A stretch of 64,000 nt of DNA from Pomphorhynchus laevis. Taxonomy: Eukaryota; Acanthocephala; Palaeacanthocephala; Echinorhynchida; Pomphorhynchidae. The stretch lies in NCBI GenBank assembly GCA_012934845.2, contig WNNJ02000861.1, positions 62,001 through 126,000 of the forward strand. Direction: 5' to 3'. The position numbers and the translations under genes were made by a program. Under the pieces are notes generated by a model. The model saw only the letters and a list, made by a program, of their open reading frames with translations, did not search any database and was not told the origin of the DNA. Shown in pieces: positions 1 through 11,560 of the stretch (position 1 is the first letter of the stretch; the number at the start of each line of letters is the position of its first letter).

Positions 1-740
1 TACATTGCAATGTGAGTATGTAAGGTCATCAGAGCCAAGTACAGTAACCCGGAGATTATAACCCGGGAACGGGTTACAGCCGAGTTGGCCAACACGACTC
101 CATGGTCGGCTGAAGTGGTACAGAACGCTATGGGAAGCGCCATCCCACTTTTACTTGTAACCGCCGCTTTACAGAAGAAAGATTGAATGTCGTCTTTAGG
201 GCAACCATGTCACTTTCCTCTAGATGAGGCGGAAAATTGTTTATCTTGAGTGAGGTTAGGATCGGCTTGAATTGAATTTCACCCAAATGAGAGAGATTCT
301 TCTTGAAGTATTTCATATATTCTATGACCAAGTCTCCAGAAGTAAAGGAAATCTTACCCTCTGTCTCAAATATCTTGACCGCGTTGAAGAGAACTCGGTT
401 GTTGTAGTTAGAGACAAATTTTCTTAGGAATATACTAAATAATTTATGCCTCTCTAGAGGCTCCTTGAGGGTAATTATAGTTAGATTTTTTAATTTAGGG
501 ATTGGGGAAGTATCCCCGCACCCGGCGAAATAACAGTTGAAATGGTACTAACCTTGAAGTCTGTATTAGCGGAAGAAGTCATTTTTATACCTTTTTCTGT
601 ATCTAAATTGCTTGTACGAAAACTGAATTGACAACGTATGAAAACTGATTGCGTATTTAATAATAATGCTTTATTTAGCAAAGTATAACAATTTAAAAAA
701 TCATAGTACAAAACAGTAGGTCCTGACAAGCGAACCAGAC
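1..740 (-). mobile_element. LINE family B, gag 5' part (runs off left edge)
   Basis: This is the 5' region and N-terminal half of a gag-like ORF1 read on the minus strand. A stretch near 331-128 reads KPILTSLKINNFPPHLEESD, which aligns with the N-terminal gag region of other family B copies (for example around 19560-19440). At the very left edge the frame reads LTYSHCNV, the lead into the first zinc knuckle, so the rest lies outside the window. The first ORF piece (about 729-490) matches the start of other copies. The frame is broken, so this is a dead copy. Its upstream end abuts family A near 740; I cannot fix the exact junction. Confidence 0.6.
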
Positions 741-933
741 ATCAACAAAGAAACCATGTTGCGATCCACAATATGATTGAGAAGATATACTGAATCTGCG
801 CCGTGGAATAAACTTAGGTATTTTGTAATTACCAGCGAATTTTCCCTTCTTTTGTAGTTTTTTTTGATGTTCAGTAATGTTTCACTTTGTTGTTGAACCC
901 ATTATAAATTGTTCGCTATGCTATACAATCTAA

Positions 934-1191
934 TCATGTCATCACCATTTTTTGAGTCTTCGTTGGTGGAGCCGAGTTTAAAATGCTCTCAGGTTCATCG
1001 TTCTTAGCTGCTCTGAACAATGTTTTAAAAATTTTGGCAGTATCTAGTTGTGTAAAATATTTGGCTATAAAATTCCGCAATTTTAGTTTATTTTTAAGGA
1101 ATGTTTTATATTGGGCAATGATTTCTTCGCCTTGAGTTATGCTAAAATACATATACGTGCTTTCAATGGCCAATAACAAAACCCATTCCAT
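934..1191 (-). pseudogene. In-frame continuation of family A ORF2 beyond a TAA
   Basis: Directly after the ORF2 stop (TAA, 1195-1197), with one lysine codon between, the same frame stays open for 85 codons beginning MEWVLLLAIESTYMYF. It is lysine-rich and has no motif I recognise. No frame shift is needed, and the combined length (about 863 residues) is closer to the usual ORF2 size, so I read this as the original C-terminus cut off by one nonsense change. The alternative is that it is simply 3' UTR that happens to be open. Confidence 0.5.
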
Positions 1192-1194
1192 TTT

Positions 1195-3528
1195 TTATCG
1201 TTTTGTTAGTTCTTTTAAGCATGTTAATAGGAAGTATTTTCTTTGTTCTGGAGGGCGATTTCGAGCATAAAAGCTGAAGGTGGGAGCCAGGAAAACTTTA
1301 GCGATATTTATGCATTCATTTAATGTTACATTCCATCTATATGCATTACTTGCTATACGTATACCTTTAATCATTAATTTTCTCGCTGATGCCAGATCTT
1401 TATGATGTGATAACTTATTATTAAAATGACTACCCAAAATCCTCAAACTCCTGACTGCCTGTGTGCCCAGTAGCCCGTTATTCAGAGAATCAGCTCTCTT
1501 CCATTTATAAGTGATATATTTCGTTTTCTTTTCGTTTAACTCAAGTCCAATATCAATGCCTCTTTGTTTTATTAATTTGACTGTGGTATAAATGTAAGCC
1601 TTCACTTTATTGATATCTTTAGTCCATTTCTTGAAGAGGAGAGTTATGTCGTCGGCAAAGATGCAACAATCCATGTGTTCGTTTCTTAAGTTTTTGGTGA
1701 GATGCACAGTAGCTAGGTTGAATAAAATAGGAGAAATTGGTGAGCTCTGCGGCACTCCTTTGGAAAGGAATCTAAATTCGTCGTCTGTACCCTCTAGTGA
1801 GGCGGATCTAGATTTTAATATCCAACTAATCCGATGAACGAGACTGTTATGTATGTTGTAACGATATAATGCATTGAAGATACTCTCGTGGGTTATCGAG
1901 TCGAAAGCGGCTGAGAAGTCTAATGAGTATATAATTTTTGCGAAAGAGCTACTAGTAAGGAACCTTTGCATGTAATTTATTGCCATAGTGGCGCTTTTCT
2001 TCTTTCGAAACCCGAAATTGTTACTGGGTAAAATCTTATTATCTTCGAGAAATTTTGTGAGTTTGTTAGTTACTGCTTTTTCGTATATCATAAGTAGTGA
2101 ATTTGATATTGTGATTGGCCTCAAATCCTTTTCATTTCTTATTTTTGAGGTCTTTAGAATTAGAATAATTTTGCCTTGTCCGATTTCATTCCAGTTTTCA
2201 GGGTTTGTTTTCAACATTATTTTAGCCAGAAGGATTTTGTTCTCTCGATTGATCAGTTTTATAACGGCCGCTGGAGCAGCTAGTCCATTTGAAGATGTTT
2301 TAGGATCCTTCGGCCATGCAATCAGTATGTCTAAGACTGTCAAGTTATCATCTTCAAATTTCCTAGTTAAATTACCTTCTGTTTCTGGGAGAGGGAGCGT
2401 TTGTATGTGTGGCCCTAGGTTGGCTGTGTGCTTAGCACGAATCTTATCCCATACTGTTTCTAGTCCTTCCCTAGATATCCATTCCTTAGCTTTGTTACGC
2501 CAATCTTGCCAGCGTTCATTTTTAATACACTTCCACCAAGGTTTCGAATATTTACATAATTTTTTTAATTCTTTTGCTTTGTGTTCCAAAGTTTTGATGT
2601 AATATAAGTATGATGCTCTTTCTACACTTTTTGCATTCCCTTCTGCTTTAGCTGCCCATATTTTTCTTTTAAGAGTTTGGAGTTTATTAGGTAGTTTATT
2701 GATGTTAGGCATGGATTTGAAAAATGGAGCACTCAGTCTAAGAATGATATCTGAGCATTCTCTCATAAGGTGTTGATTAGGTACACAATCTGATATCTCC
2801 ACTAATTTCTTCTTAAAATTTGCGTTAAATAAAGTGATTTCTTTTATATTCGGAAGGAAGCGGTTTTTGTAAATAATTTGATGTGTCCAACTCCAAATGA
2901 CTGGTTTATGTCCGCAGTCATGGATCTGTGGATCAAGATTTTCAATCCATTTTAATCTCAAGGCTGGGAATGTTTTACTGGAGAACGCCAGGTCAATCGT
3001 GGATGTCTGGTTCTTGGTGTTGAAGAAGGTCGGGGCTTCAGGGATGGAGATATCCATACGATTGTATATCATGCCTTGGATTTTTGACCCAAGATTATCG
3101 TTAAAGTCTCCAATGATCCAGTAGGGATACGACTCTAAGACTTTCATGAGACCATAATAGACTTGTTTTTTATCTTTCTTGGTATTTAATTTTCCAGATT
3201 TAATATATATATTTACAAGTAGAGTTCTAACATTATTAAGAAGAAAAGAGAATCCCAACATACTGCCCCACTCTTCAACGATATCTAATTCAAGACGTGG
3301 GTGAAGCCCTATTTTACATAGAATTACCAAGGCCTTTTCGTTGTTTAATTTGTTAGATAAGAACGTATAACTCTTTGTAATATGTGATAGTGTGCTTTCC
3401 AATGTCACATTTGAACGTGCTTCTTGAAGTAGTATGATTTCATAGTTAGAGAAAGCAGGAAAATACGTTAGGTTTTTCATTGATACACAATTCCAACTCA
3501 TTATATTATATCTTGGTGTATTATTCAT
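1195..3528 (-). CDS. LINE family A ORF2: endonuclease-reverse transcriptase
   Basis: A 777-residue frame, the longest in the window. Residues 1-225 form an APE-type endonuclease: N8 and N13 near the start, E36 in LLQEAR, GDFND at 140-144, TIDLAF at 177-182 and the DCGH motif at 204-207. The reverse transcriptase follows: LRPITISN (469-476), GFRKKKSA (506-513), DFSAAFD (537-543), GVPQSSPISP (591-600) and the catalytic box FADD (624-627, F in place of the usual Y). Nicking and target-primed reverse transcription are inferred from the family. The ATG overlaps a TGA of an upstream frame as ATGA. The frame ends at a TAA, but the same frame continues for 85 codons directly after it, so this stop may be a recent truncation. 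Family ORF2s are usually 850-1000 residues. Confidence 0.88.
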   Translation of the reverse strand: MNNTPRYNIMSWNCVSMKNLTYFPAFSNYEIILLQEARSNVTLESTLSHITKSYTFLSNKLNNEKALVILCKIGLHPRLELDIVEEWGSMLGFSFLLNNVRTLLVNIYIKSGKLNTKKDKKQVYYGLMKVLESYPYWIIGDFNDNLGSKIQGMIYNRMDISIPEAPTFFNTKNQTSTIDLAFSSKTFPALRLKWIENLDPQIHDCGHKPVIWSWTHQIIYKNRFLPNIKEITLFNANFKKKLVEISDCVPNQHLMRECSDIILRLSAPFFKSMPNINKLPNKLQTLKRKIWAAKAEGNAKSVERASYLYYIKTLEHKAKELKKLCKYSKPWWKCIKNERWQDWRNKAKEWISREGLETVWDKIRAKHTANLGPHIQTLPLPETEGNLTRKFEDDNLTVLDILIAWPKDPKTSSNGLAAPAAVIKLINRENKILLAKIMLKTNPENWNEIGQGKIILILKTSKIRNEKDLRPITISNSLLMIYEKAVTNKLTKFLEDNKILPSNNFGFRKKKSATMAINYMQRFLTSSSFAKIIYSLDFSAAFDSITHESIFNALYRYNIHNSLVHRISWILKSRSASLEGTDDEFRFLSKGVPQSSPISPILFNLATVHLTKNLRNEHMDCCIFADDITLLFKKWTKDINKVKAYIYTTVKLIKQRGIDIGLELNEKKTKYITYKWKRADSLNNGLLGTQAVRSLRILGSHFNNKLSHHKDLASARKLMIKGIRIASNAYRWNVTLNECINIAKVFLAPTFSFYARNRPPEQRKYFLLTCLKELTKR

Positions 3529-3594
3529 TTAATATAGGAATTGGCCACCTTGTTTATCGTTGCTATATGGGGATCAATATTTCCTTTATCTTTC

Positions 3595-4986
3595 CTAGAG
3601 CTGTTCGCTATCGATTTTCGCGTATTCTCGTTGCCGTTCGGATATGTTTGATTTTTTCTCTGTGTTGGTAAACTTGTCAAATTTTGATAAATTTTTTTTC
3701 TCAGTTGCACAAGTATTAATATCATCGTGGCTTAATTTTTTATCTAATTCGTCTATCCTTAGTGTTAAGTTCTTGATAGTTAAGTTTAGGTTTTTTATCA
3801 TTTCATTTTGATCATGGATGATTTTCTGGAGATCTGTTACTAACTTTTCTTGCGAGTGATCCAACGGATTTGAGGGTATACCAGAGTGATAGTGCTTAAT
3901 TGGACTGTTATGATTATTATACGAAGTCTGTGATAATGGGGAATTCAAATTGAATTGCGCCGCTGCGCTATAACATTTTGTACTCGTAGACGACATGTTA
4001 CATAATTTGACATAATTTGTAAAGAATGTACATTTATGGTCGAAAGCTTTATGTTGTTGTCCACAATTGGCGCATAGTCTTTTGAATTTGTTATCGCATT
4101 CTATTGATTTGTGTTCGCCTGCGCAGTGAACGCACTTCGGGGTAGTGCATACGCACATTGAGGAGTAATGACCCCAGCCCTGACAGTGAAAACACTGTGG
4201 AAAAAGCCATCCTTTCCATTCGTCCTCAAATTCAAGTATTGTGATTTCCTGACCCCCTAAACCGTGTCGGTCTTTTTTTATTTTTTTTAAAGTCGTCCGT
4301 TGTGGCCTCTATCACGTACGATATGTCACCAAAACCCCTATCTTTACATCTTCTCAATATGTTGAATCCATTCTTTTGGCAGAAATCTTAACTTCTTTAG
4401 CATCAACATATGCAGGAACGTTTTTGACTAGCCCTTTATTTTTAACCGAGGCGTCAGTTATGTTTAAACCATCTACCCTTTTGAACGTTTCTAGGTATGT
4501 GTCTAAATGCCTCTTTTCGGTGAAAGCTATTTTAGCACCGTAACCTCTCGTTCTGATATATTTGAACAAAATTTCTTTATTTTGTTTATTTCTCCAATCT
4601 CTGTGCATTAGTTGCCAATTATTCAATATCTCACTGTTTTTGAATTTTATGTTTAATAAATATGGATCTTTTTTTCTGGGATATAAGTAATTTTGGTTAA
4701 CAAAGTCTCTTACCTTGGTGTTGTCGTTGAGAGTTTTCTCGTTTCTTGTCCTTAGAATTTCATCATTTATATTTTGGTGATTTTGTTCTTTTACGGGTTT
4801 ATTCATTATCCAGTCTTCTTCTATTGTCGCATTCGGATGTGATGTATCCATACTCTTCTTGTGTTTAGTAGGATTTAGATTAATATCGACTTCAGAGATC
4901 TTTCTTTTGAATCTTTTATTTCTGTTGGTTACTTTGTCAATGATGTTTGTAATACGCTTTGAACTTTGCTGTGGTTGTGAACGCAC
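3595..4986 (-). pseudogene. LINE family A ORF1 (gag-like, three zinc knuckles)
   Basis: A nucleic-acid-binding gag-like protein that packages LINE RNA. The first 210 codons (4986-4354) are basic and low in motifs. The zinc-knuckle domain lies at about 4210-4030: CFHCQGWGHYSSMC (CX2CX4HX4C), CVHCAGEHKSIEC and CANCGQQHKAFDHKC, the three-knuckle layout typical of Jockey and I elements. A coiled-coil-like region rich in L, N and K follows (about 3860-3700). The N-terminal frame and the knuckle frame differ. Reading through needs a shift near 4366 and another in the A-rich run near 4280, after which FEDEWKGWLFPQC leads into the first knuckle. So this copy has two frameshifts and is not functional as it stands. 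Confidence 0.72.
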
Positions 4987-5239
4987 ACAAAATTATAAAA
5001 TGAATTGTCACTTGTTTTTTGCGTATTTTGAAATTTCTTGTTAATTTATAATGCTGGTAGGCAAAGCGGTTTTGGTAAGCAATACGCTTACATTATGCGT
5101 TGCATGTATTGCCGCTTCCAACAGCTATTTGTTATGGTAAGCAACAGCGGTGATGCATATTTCATTGTATATCGCACATCAATTGTGCTATCCAAAAGGC
5201 TCGGGTTTACACACCATTGTGAAAGATCAGTTGGATGGG
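4987..5239 (-). other. Probable 5' UTR of family A and junction with family B
   Basis: No coding signal. It lies upstream of family A gag and ends where family B sequence begins (a motif containing ctagacagaactagg, also seen near 9110). A short degenerate repetition of ttggtaagcaa/tggtaagcaa occurs at 5070-5145. The role as 5' UTR or promoter is inferred from position only. Confidence 0.35.
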
Positions 5240-6660
5240 AGCAGCCAACCTAGACAGAACTAGGTGCAGGAGGGTCAGTTCCTGCCACTAGCCCCATCCG
5301 AAACGGAGCCCCCTGGGCAATATCTTTAATTCCCCGAGCATTCTTATTCTTCAGAAGTCTTCCTACCTTTAACGGCGGAACTTTGGTACTGATGCACCGC
5401 GTTTCTTCGATTGGAGAACAGCAGCGGCCGGCGCTGGTGCCGCTCCTAGGAAGGCCAAAACAAGTTGTTCAATCATGCGTCGCATTGTTTCAATGGCTTC
5501 ATTGTTTTTTAGAATGACGATTTTCAATATATCAGAATCAGACATTTGTCTATCATTACTTTGAGTCTTTAAAGCTTCGGCGAAGGATTTAGGCCGGTTC
5601 CCAGTAATGATTTTTTTTGTAATTCTTGAATGCTGGACATTGTCGAGACTAAGCCGGATGAGATTCATTACAATTAGAGCAGGCTGGTGGGGAAAACCTA
5701 TTTCTCCTTTTAGTAAATTATGGCAATTATCTTCACCACATACCCCACAGTGCGTAGTTGAATTGCAAGACGAATTCCAGTGTCCCCACTTGTGGCAGGA
5801 GTAGCAGTGAAGGTAGGTCAGGTCATCTTGATCTATCATTTGAAATAATAAATTATATCCCAGAAAATGAATTTTTTATTCTTAGATATCAATTACCCGT
5901 TATTAATTTCTGACGAGCAAAAAGCGATAGGGAGGTCAGCTCCATCCCTCCCCTAAAGTTGACGCAAATTGGATAGGCCAAATTTGCTTTGGAGTAACTT
6001 AAGAACCTCGACCTCCATTTGGAGGTGGAAATTTGTGATTTTAATTGAGGCCATTATTGGTTTTAGCATTATTGAACCAGTTAATGACAGGTTTTCCAAG
6101 AAATACTGATAATATTCATTTAGTAGATCTAATGACGCAGAGACTCACAGGGAGTTGTCAAAAAAATTTTCGTTGTTGAAAATGACTCTATTATTAAACT
6201 TTAGAACAAACCCCCGTAGGAATGTACGGAACAAAAGATGTTTCTCGATTGGCTTAGTTGCCGTAATTATAGCCAAATTTGATGATATTTTGACTGGGGG
6301 AGTAACTCTTCCTCATTAACAAACAAAGAAACGTCACTTACCTTTCTATTGTGGAAACAATTCGAGAGTATACCTAGTTTTGAGGAGATTTCGTTGTGAT
6401 TTGTTGAGTTTTGAATCATTTCATCAGCAAAAACGCTTTCCTTTGTAGCACCGACGTGTACACTTTTCATTTTTAGTTGCAATTTCAAACAGGCATTATT
6501 AAAAACTGCTGGTCAATTAAAATTTTTATTTTAGCGAAATCGAAAATGGTTTATTCAAATTTTCAAACATACCTGTGTTCGTCATCAGGAATTGTATTAG
6601 TAGCTGTTAATCTTGTGCATTTTTATACAATTTCAGAAAACAGCTACACATCGGTTATTT
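5240..6660 (-). mobile_element. LINE family B, gag-only copy
   Basis: A broken gag on the minus strand. The piece at 5839-5369 contains CYSCHKWGHWNSSC (a CX2CX4HX4C knuckle) followed by CGVCGEDNC, then an alanine/proline-rich end (LGAAPAPAAAV). The upstream piece at 6488-6267 resembles the first residues of other B gags. The region between is non-coding in any single frame. ORF2 is missing; it would lie to the left, where family A now sits, so this copy was cut off at about 5240. Confidence 0.6.
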
Positions 6661-6679
6661 CAAAGCACAAAATAGTACA

Positions 6680-6929
6680 CTAATTATTTTGCGATCGACC
6701 GAATACGAGTAACTTTCTCAATTCATTTTTCGCCCACACATGGTGTGGTAAACTAATTCTGTTTAGATACACCAATAACGAATTTGTAAATCGTGGAATA
6801 TGCCACGTCGCCACGCGCCACTCCATTGTGCTAGCGAAGTACTGATCATTTCCTCTATTGTCTACTGGGCGCCATCGTTTGTTATACAAACATTCTCGAT
6901 AATATCCGGATAATGCGAATCGGTGCTCA
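6680..6929 (-). other. Unidentified in-frame tail fused to family B ORF2
   Basis: The frame that begins in family B RT (7141) does not follow the family after KRARW but stays open for about 83 more codons to a stop at 6680. It includes short segments such as FALSGYYREC, VATWHIPRFTNSLL and LPHHVWAKNELRK. Codon use and the W/Y/R content look like real protein, not noise. I do not recognise the family. It may be an older element into which the LINE 3' end was joined, or part of a host exon. Confidence 0.35.
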
Positions 6930-9050
6930 TTACGTATTACCCATCTAGCTCTCTTCAGGATGCGTTTAAGTATATCCAGGTCGGCTTTCGCCGACCAGTT
7001 TACCGTAACGGTGAACCGCAGGTGTTTTACTCGACTCGTGAAGACAGGGATTTGTTGATTAGACAAAATGAAGGAGAGTGCAGAGAGTGCTAATCTCTTA
7101 AGTTTTTGCTTTGTTGCATGGGCGCCATGAAAGACAACCACATCCGATTTAGCCGAGTTTAAAATAAGATTGGACTTGGTAATTGCTCTTTTAATTTAAA
7201 AAAGAAACGGCTGATGACCGAGACTACATCTTTGTCCCTGCGTCCAGAGAACAGGACTGTGGTATCATCAGCGTATACCTCTAGACGTTTTCGCGTTTAA
7301 AAATTTTAAAGAGTTTAATGGAAGCAGCAAGAAACAAGATAGGAGAAAGTGGGGATCCTTGGGGCACACCCCTGTAATAGGGTAGAACTGACGTGCATTA
7401 TGGTTGTCTTCATAATAGAATCGAGGGACATGAGAAAAGAGATAACAAAGGGAATGGAGATGCAGTCAAATACAGCAAAAAAGTCAAGGAAAGCAGCCAC
7501 AACTATACGATGGCTATTATCTCGACAAAACTGCTCCACCTCACCAACTGCTAAATGGACCGAGCGACCTTTGACAAACCCATGCAAACCTGGAGGGATC
7601 AAATTACGCCTACTTAAATAGTCGCGGATTTTACGCGCAAGCGCTTTTTCGTGAATCGACACTAGGGCATTTCGAATGAAAATGAGTCGCCGATCTTTAG
7701 GGCATGAGCAGGATTTTTTCTTAGGAATAAAGACGCCCTTACTAATATTGATCCCTGCTACATCGGAAGGGGAGGCTAAGAGCATTGTAACGGCTACCTC
7801 CTTTCTTTGATCAGCTGTCAAAAGCTGACAGACCCGAGAAGAAAGTGAAGCGACGGATTTGGAGGTGACCGGGAGTGGACCCCAGGAGTTAAGGATATCC
7901 GTAACAGATAGATCCCTACTTCTGAAGTTACACCAAGGCGGAATTGGTTGAAGTGATTGAGTGGCTCCATAGTTGTGTAGGGCTAATGACTCCTCCAAAA
8001 CTTTATCAAGGCCTACATTCCCTATCCAACCCAATGCCCTATCCTTCCAGCAAACAAACTTCTCCTTCTTGAAAATCTTCCAAAAGGAAGACTGAGAAGG
8101 ATTAAGACAAGCAATGCTCGTTCTATCCCTACTCAGCTGAAACCTATATCTAGTGCTCCAGTATTCATTCGAGAGAGCCTGTCTGGCGGAAACAGAGAGA
8201 TTAGGGAGGTTAAGCAGTTCGCTAGGACCTAGAGTTTTGTCGGAGTGGGATTGTATATATGACCTTTATAGTTGGTCGATAAAATCGCGGTGGCTTGCGA
8301 AAAGATGTATGTATTAAATTCGTTCAGACTATCATTTCCTATTCTGGGAAAGAGTTGGATAGCCGCTTAAAAGAAGGCCACTCTGATTGGATCAAAGTGA
8401 AACCTCCTTCGAAGCAACATATCTTCATTAATTCTCCAACGAATTTGGTCATGAGATGTGGACAATTGCCGGCGCTTCTGCTCCGTGCGGAGGGGTTTTA
8501 ACAACCACCTCGAGTGAAACAGTAAAATATCGAGGATATAATTTGTAGATGTGCAATGAAAGGTAGGGAAGGTGGTTTGATAATAAGATAATCGTTTCTA
8601 GTTCTGCGAAGTGCTGCGTTGATCCAACGACCAGTTCTGTCGTTGAAGTCTCCAAGTATCAAGTCATAGCCGCTGTCAATAATACCATCCAGGAGGTCAC
8701 GGTTCTTGTGAATCTTCCCTGGACGAATGTAGACATTGGCTAGACTGATGGTTTTACCGTTCTTACATAGTGAAACTACTAAACAAGACATGGCTGGACA
8801 TTAATAGTTTAATAGGAGGGAGGATCTTAATGAGCACTTATCTAAGGTCAAGAGTCCTTGAGAAGAAGACAAGTAAGGTGAGGTTATGTACGGAGTATAG
8901 TGGGAACAAATTTGCTTTGGGATAAATCGAGTAATGTCCTGGGGGATACGGATAGACCGCGTTTCCTGAAGAACTATAACATTTGCATCTCTATTAGATA
9001 AAAGGCTAGGGCAGAAGCACCTCCCAAATTCCACTGAAGGATATTGAGTG
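6930..9050 (-). pseudogene. LINE family B ORF2 (endonuclease-RT), broken
   Basis: The endonuclease is seen in pieces: LQETRSI at the start (about 8980), IANVYIRP and GDFNDRTGRW (about 8700-8620). The RT follows from about 8034: PKDRRLIFIRNALVSIHEKALARKI (fingers), FVKGRSVHLAVGEVEQFC, and a box reading FLDFFAVFD where intact relatives have FSAAFD. Near 7280 the catalytic box reads VYADDTT. The C-terminal region at 7141-6930 (VVFHGAHATKQKLKRLALSALS, FTVTVNWSAKADLDILKRI) matches other B copies. Several frame changes and stops separate these parts, including a degraded stretch at 8040-8490. No product is expected. Confidence 0.7.
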
Positions 9051-9215
9051 AAAACGGCTCTTGATTACTTTGTATTGTGTTAGTTTAGCTGGAAGGGAAT
9101 TGTCACACCCTAGACAGAGCTAGGGGTTGAAGGATTGCCCCCTCCACCACTAGCGTTGCCCAGAGTGGGTACATGCCCTTGGTCATTATTATCATTTCCC
9201 TTTGGGGCGCTTATA

Positions 9216-10125
9216 TTACAGCCGTTCAGCATTTTGCCGATCTTTATGGTGGGAAACGGCATGGACCGAAGCCGCTCGTTTCTTGTATTCCGGAAGAGCC
9301 GGAACAGAAGCTGCCGGAGGGGAGAACATGACTGACAGTTGGTTGGCGATCAGTTTCTTTATATCCTTTAGTGTAGACTGTCTTTGTGAATGCAGCAAAC
9401 GTATGATGTCGTTATCTGACATTCCTGTGGCTGCATTGGATGTAGGCACTCTGGTAGTCGTGCATGTCTGCTACTGTAATCCTTGAATGATTGGCATTTC
9501 CTAGCCCTGGCCGGATGTGCACCCCACAGTTAGAACATTTGGGAGGAGAGTTGCACTTGCCGCCGTCCTGTTGGCAGTCAGCTCTATCACAAAAACCGCA
9601 ATTTCTGACAGACGAACAGCTTGACTCACAATGTCTCCATCTGTTGCATTTGTTGCAATGGGGGTATGTCTTGTCGTCCATACTTATGATCTCGAACGAT
9701 AAATTATGCCCCATGAATGGATTGAAAGCTGAGTTGGCCAGAATTGAAGCGGTGTCGAGAGATGCCGAGACGAATGCGAAGGGGAGAGGAGTACCGTTTC
9801 TCCCGATCACTGTACGAAGATTGTAAACTTTGAACAACAATTCCAACTCTCGAATATCGTCTGTTTCTAACAAAGATGGAATATTAGAAACTTTGAGTGA
9901 GGCCATGATAGGAAGACTTTTCAAAGAAGCCAAATTCTAAAGATTTTTCTGAAACGTTTCATACTCCACTGCTAAACCAGGAGTTGTGAAGGAGATTTTA
10001 ATTTCGGATGCGTAATACCGTATAGAGTTGAATAACACACGGTTTTTGAAAGAAATTGTAAATTCACGCAAAAACACGTTAAACAAATTTTGTCGTTTAA
10101 TGGGTTTTTTTAATTTTATAATCAT
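9216..10125 (-). pseudogene. LINE family B gag (ORF1), broken
   Basis: The main frame at 9933-9412 starts MASLKSLPIMASLKVSNIP and contains YNLRTVIGRNGTPLPFAFVS, a signature shared by B gags. Zinc knuckles follow: CNKCNRWRHCESSC (His replaced by Cys in the third ligand position), CGFCDRADC and CSNCGVH. The N-terminus (10125-9937) and the C-terminal part (9449-9216, with MSDNDIIRLLHS) lie in other frames. The function is RNA binding in the LINE particle, inferred from the family. Confidence 0.65.
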
Positions 10126-10400
10126 TAGATTTTTTGCCTTGGGAATAGGGGAAGCTCCCCTATCCCTTCGTTGGTGTTTGATAATAAATCAGTAACTTTG
10201 AACGCTGTATTCGAAGAACAAACCTGTATATTGTCCAAGTTGAGATTTTTTCCATTCCGTTTTAAGCATCATTGAGGGAGCTTTGATGCTCCGATACTTT
10301 TACACTGTTGTACATTTTTTGTCTATACTTAGTCTACGAGTTTTGCTATAGCCTTGATTTTATTCTTGCTATATATGCTGTTTACGCTCTTCTGTTATGA

Positions 10401-11560
10401 TTAAAATGTATTTTTTATTTTGGCGCATGTTGTTGTGGATGTTATTGTACTTATATTTTCCATGACTTTACATGTAAAGCATCTTTCGTCTTCACATTCT
10501 ATAACCCTCAACGATTCTTCATGACTAATGGCTCTTTTGGACCATATTTGGCTCGTTATTATCCTGTAACCATTTCCACGTTTTATGAATTGATGTATTA
10601 ATTTTAGCACATACATTTCAAATTCAGAATTGTCTGTGCATGCTCTTTTTATTCTTAACGCTGCGTTATAAATGCTATCTAGTTTCGTTGTTTGAGATTG
10701 TGAACCGTTTGCATGTAAGTGCACGGGGTTCCCATGGCTGTCCCTCTTTTTTGCCGATACACTGTATTTCCATATTGGAGGTAATTCTGTCGTAACATGA
10801 CTTCTAAAGCGGATAGAAGAAAATCTATTTTTTCCGAACACATCTGAGATCAGACAAGCATCTAATTGACGGCGTTAAGTCTTTTTTCGATGGAAATATT
10901 TGTATACAGAGTCTCAATGTCTGCTGTTATCATCATTGTCTCCATAGGAAAGGAACATTTTCGCTCTTCAAACTTCCTGATAAAGTCTACAGTGCTGCTG
11001 ATGTACGATGAAACCAATTGCAGTAATTCCTTGAGTTCCCGATCAGCATACCTGGACTACATTTATGTTGGAGTTCCCAAACGGCTAACAACTGCACTGC
11101 CGAAGAAAGGTCTCTGTACTTTATGAATTTTTGGTAGCATATAAAACTTTCCAGGACGTTTTTTATTGGTCTCTGCTTATTGGTAGAGACCTTTCATCGG
11201 CACATTGACTTATTGGTCTAAGCTTATTAGCCTTTGCAACGTCTAGCTGCTGCTTACTTACTGTAATATCCAGTAGATCATTCACAGATGGGCAAACTCG
11301 AAGACAGGATGCCTCTACTTTAAAATGTATCTGCATTATTTAGTTGACGCGATGCTTCCGTTGAATACTAATCTAACTTCCTTGAGGGCCTTTATCCGCT
11401 TTCGTTATTTTTACATTATTTCGTGCTTGTAATGACTTCAGGCTCTCTGCTACAGACTTTGAAATGTTATTTCTGTACTTATGCTTTTCGTTGGTTTTTA
11501 TGTAGTTACACCACATCCATTTTTTTCAGTTTCTCTATCTTATCATTCCGAGTAATCATA
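10401..11560 (-). pseudogene. Penelope-like element: RT fingers and linker, internally deleted
   Basis: On the minus strand, RT N-terminal motifs occur near 11110-10870: PKIHKVQRPFFG, then ADIETLYTNIS, the PLE form of the first catalytic box (D in ADIE). The next piece (10841-10401) already belongs to the linker after the RT: KLDSIYNAALRIKRACTD and YVLKLIHQFIKRGN, followed by acidic and cysteine residues (CEDERCFTC). The segment with GxPMGSPLSP and YxDD is missing between 10866 and 10841, so the element carries an internal deletion as well as frame breaks. Confidence 0.6.

Larger units (their letters stand above)
741..5239 (-). mobile_element. LINE family A (Jockey/I/R1-type), nearly full length
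   Basis: A two-ORF non-LTR retrotransposon on the minus strand: ORF1 gag with three zinc knuckles (about 4986-3595), then ORF2 with APE-like endonuclease and reverse transcriptase (3528-934). Both flanks are family B sequence: the 5' end of one copy on the left, and the gag/ORF2 junction of another on the right. The element therefore probably inserted among older B copies. The 3' tail (about 933-741) shows no clear poly(A) or simple-repeat tail, and target duplications are not visible by eye. Both outer limits are estimates. Decay is light: two frameshifts in gag and one stop near the ORF2 end. Confidence 0.75.
6680..10250 (-). mobile_element. LINE family B, nearly complete but degraded copy
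   Basis: Order on the minus strand: 5' end near 10250, gag (10125-9216), short junction (about 9215-9060), ORF2 (9050 to about 6930). It has the same architecture as the copies at 16190-19900 and 37770-40330. The family is APE-type (Jockey/I/R1 group) and distinct from family A in sequence. The 3' end is odd: after the conserved KRARW segment near 6930 the reading frame runs on into about 80 codons not found in other copies. Confidence 0.72.

Noticed and set aside
1610-2602. Plus-strand frames opposite family A ORF2
   Set aside because: They are antisense shadows of the long minus-strand ORF with no motifs of their own.
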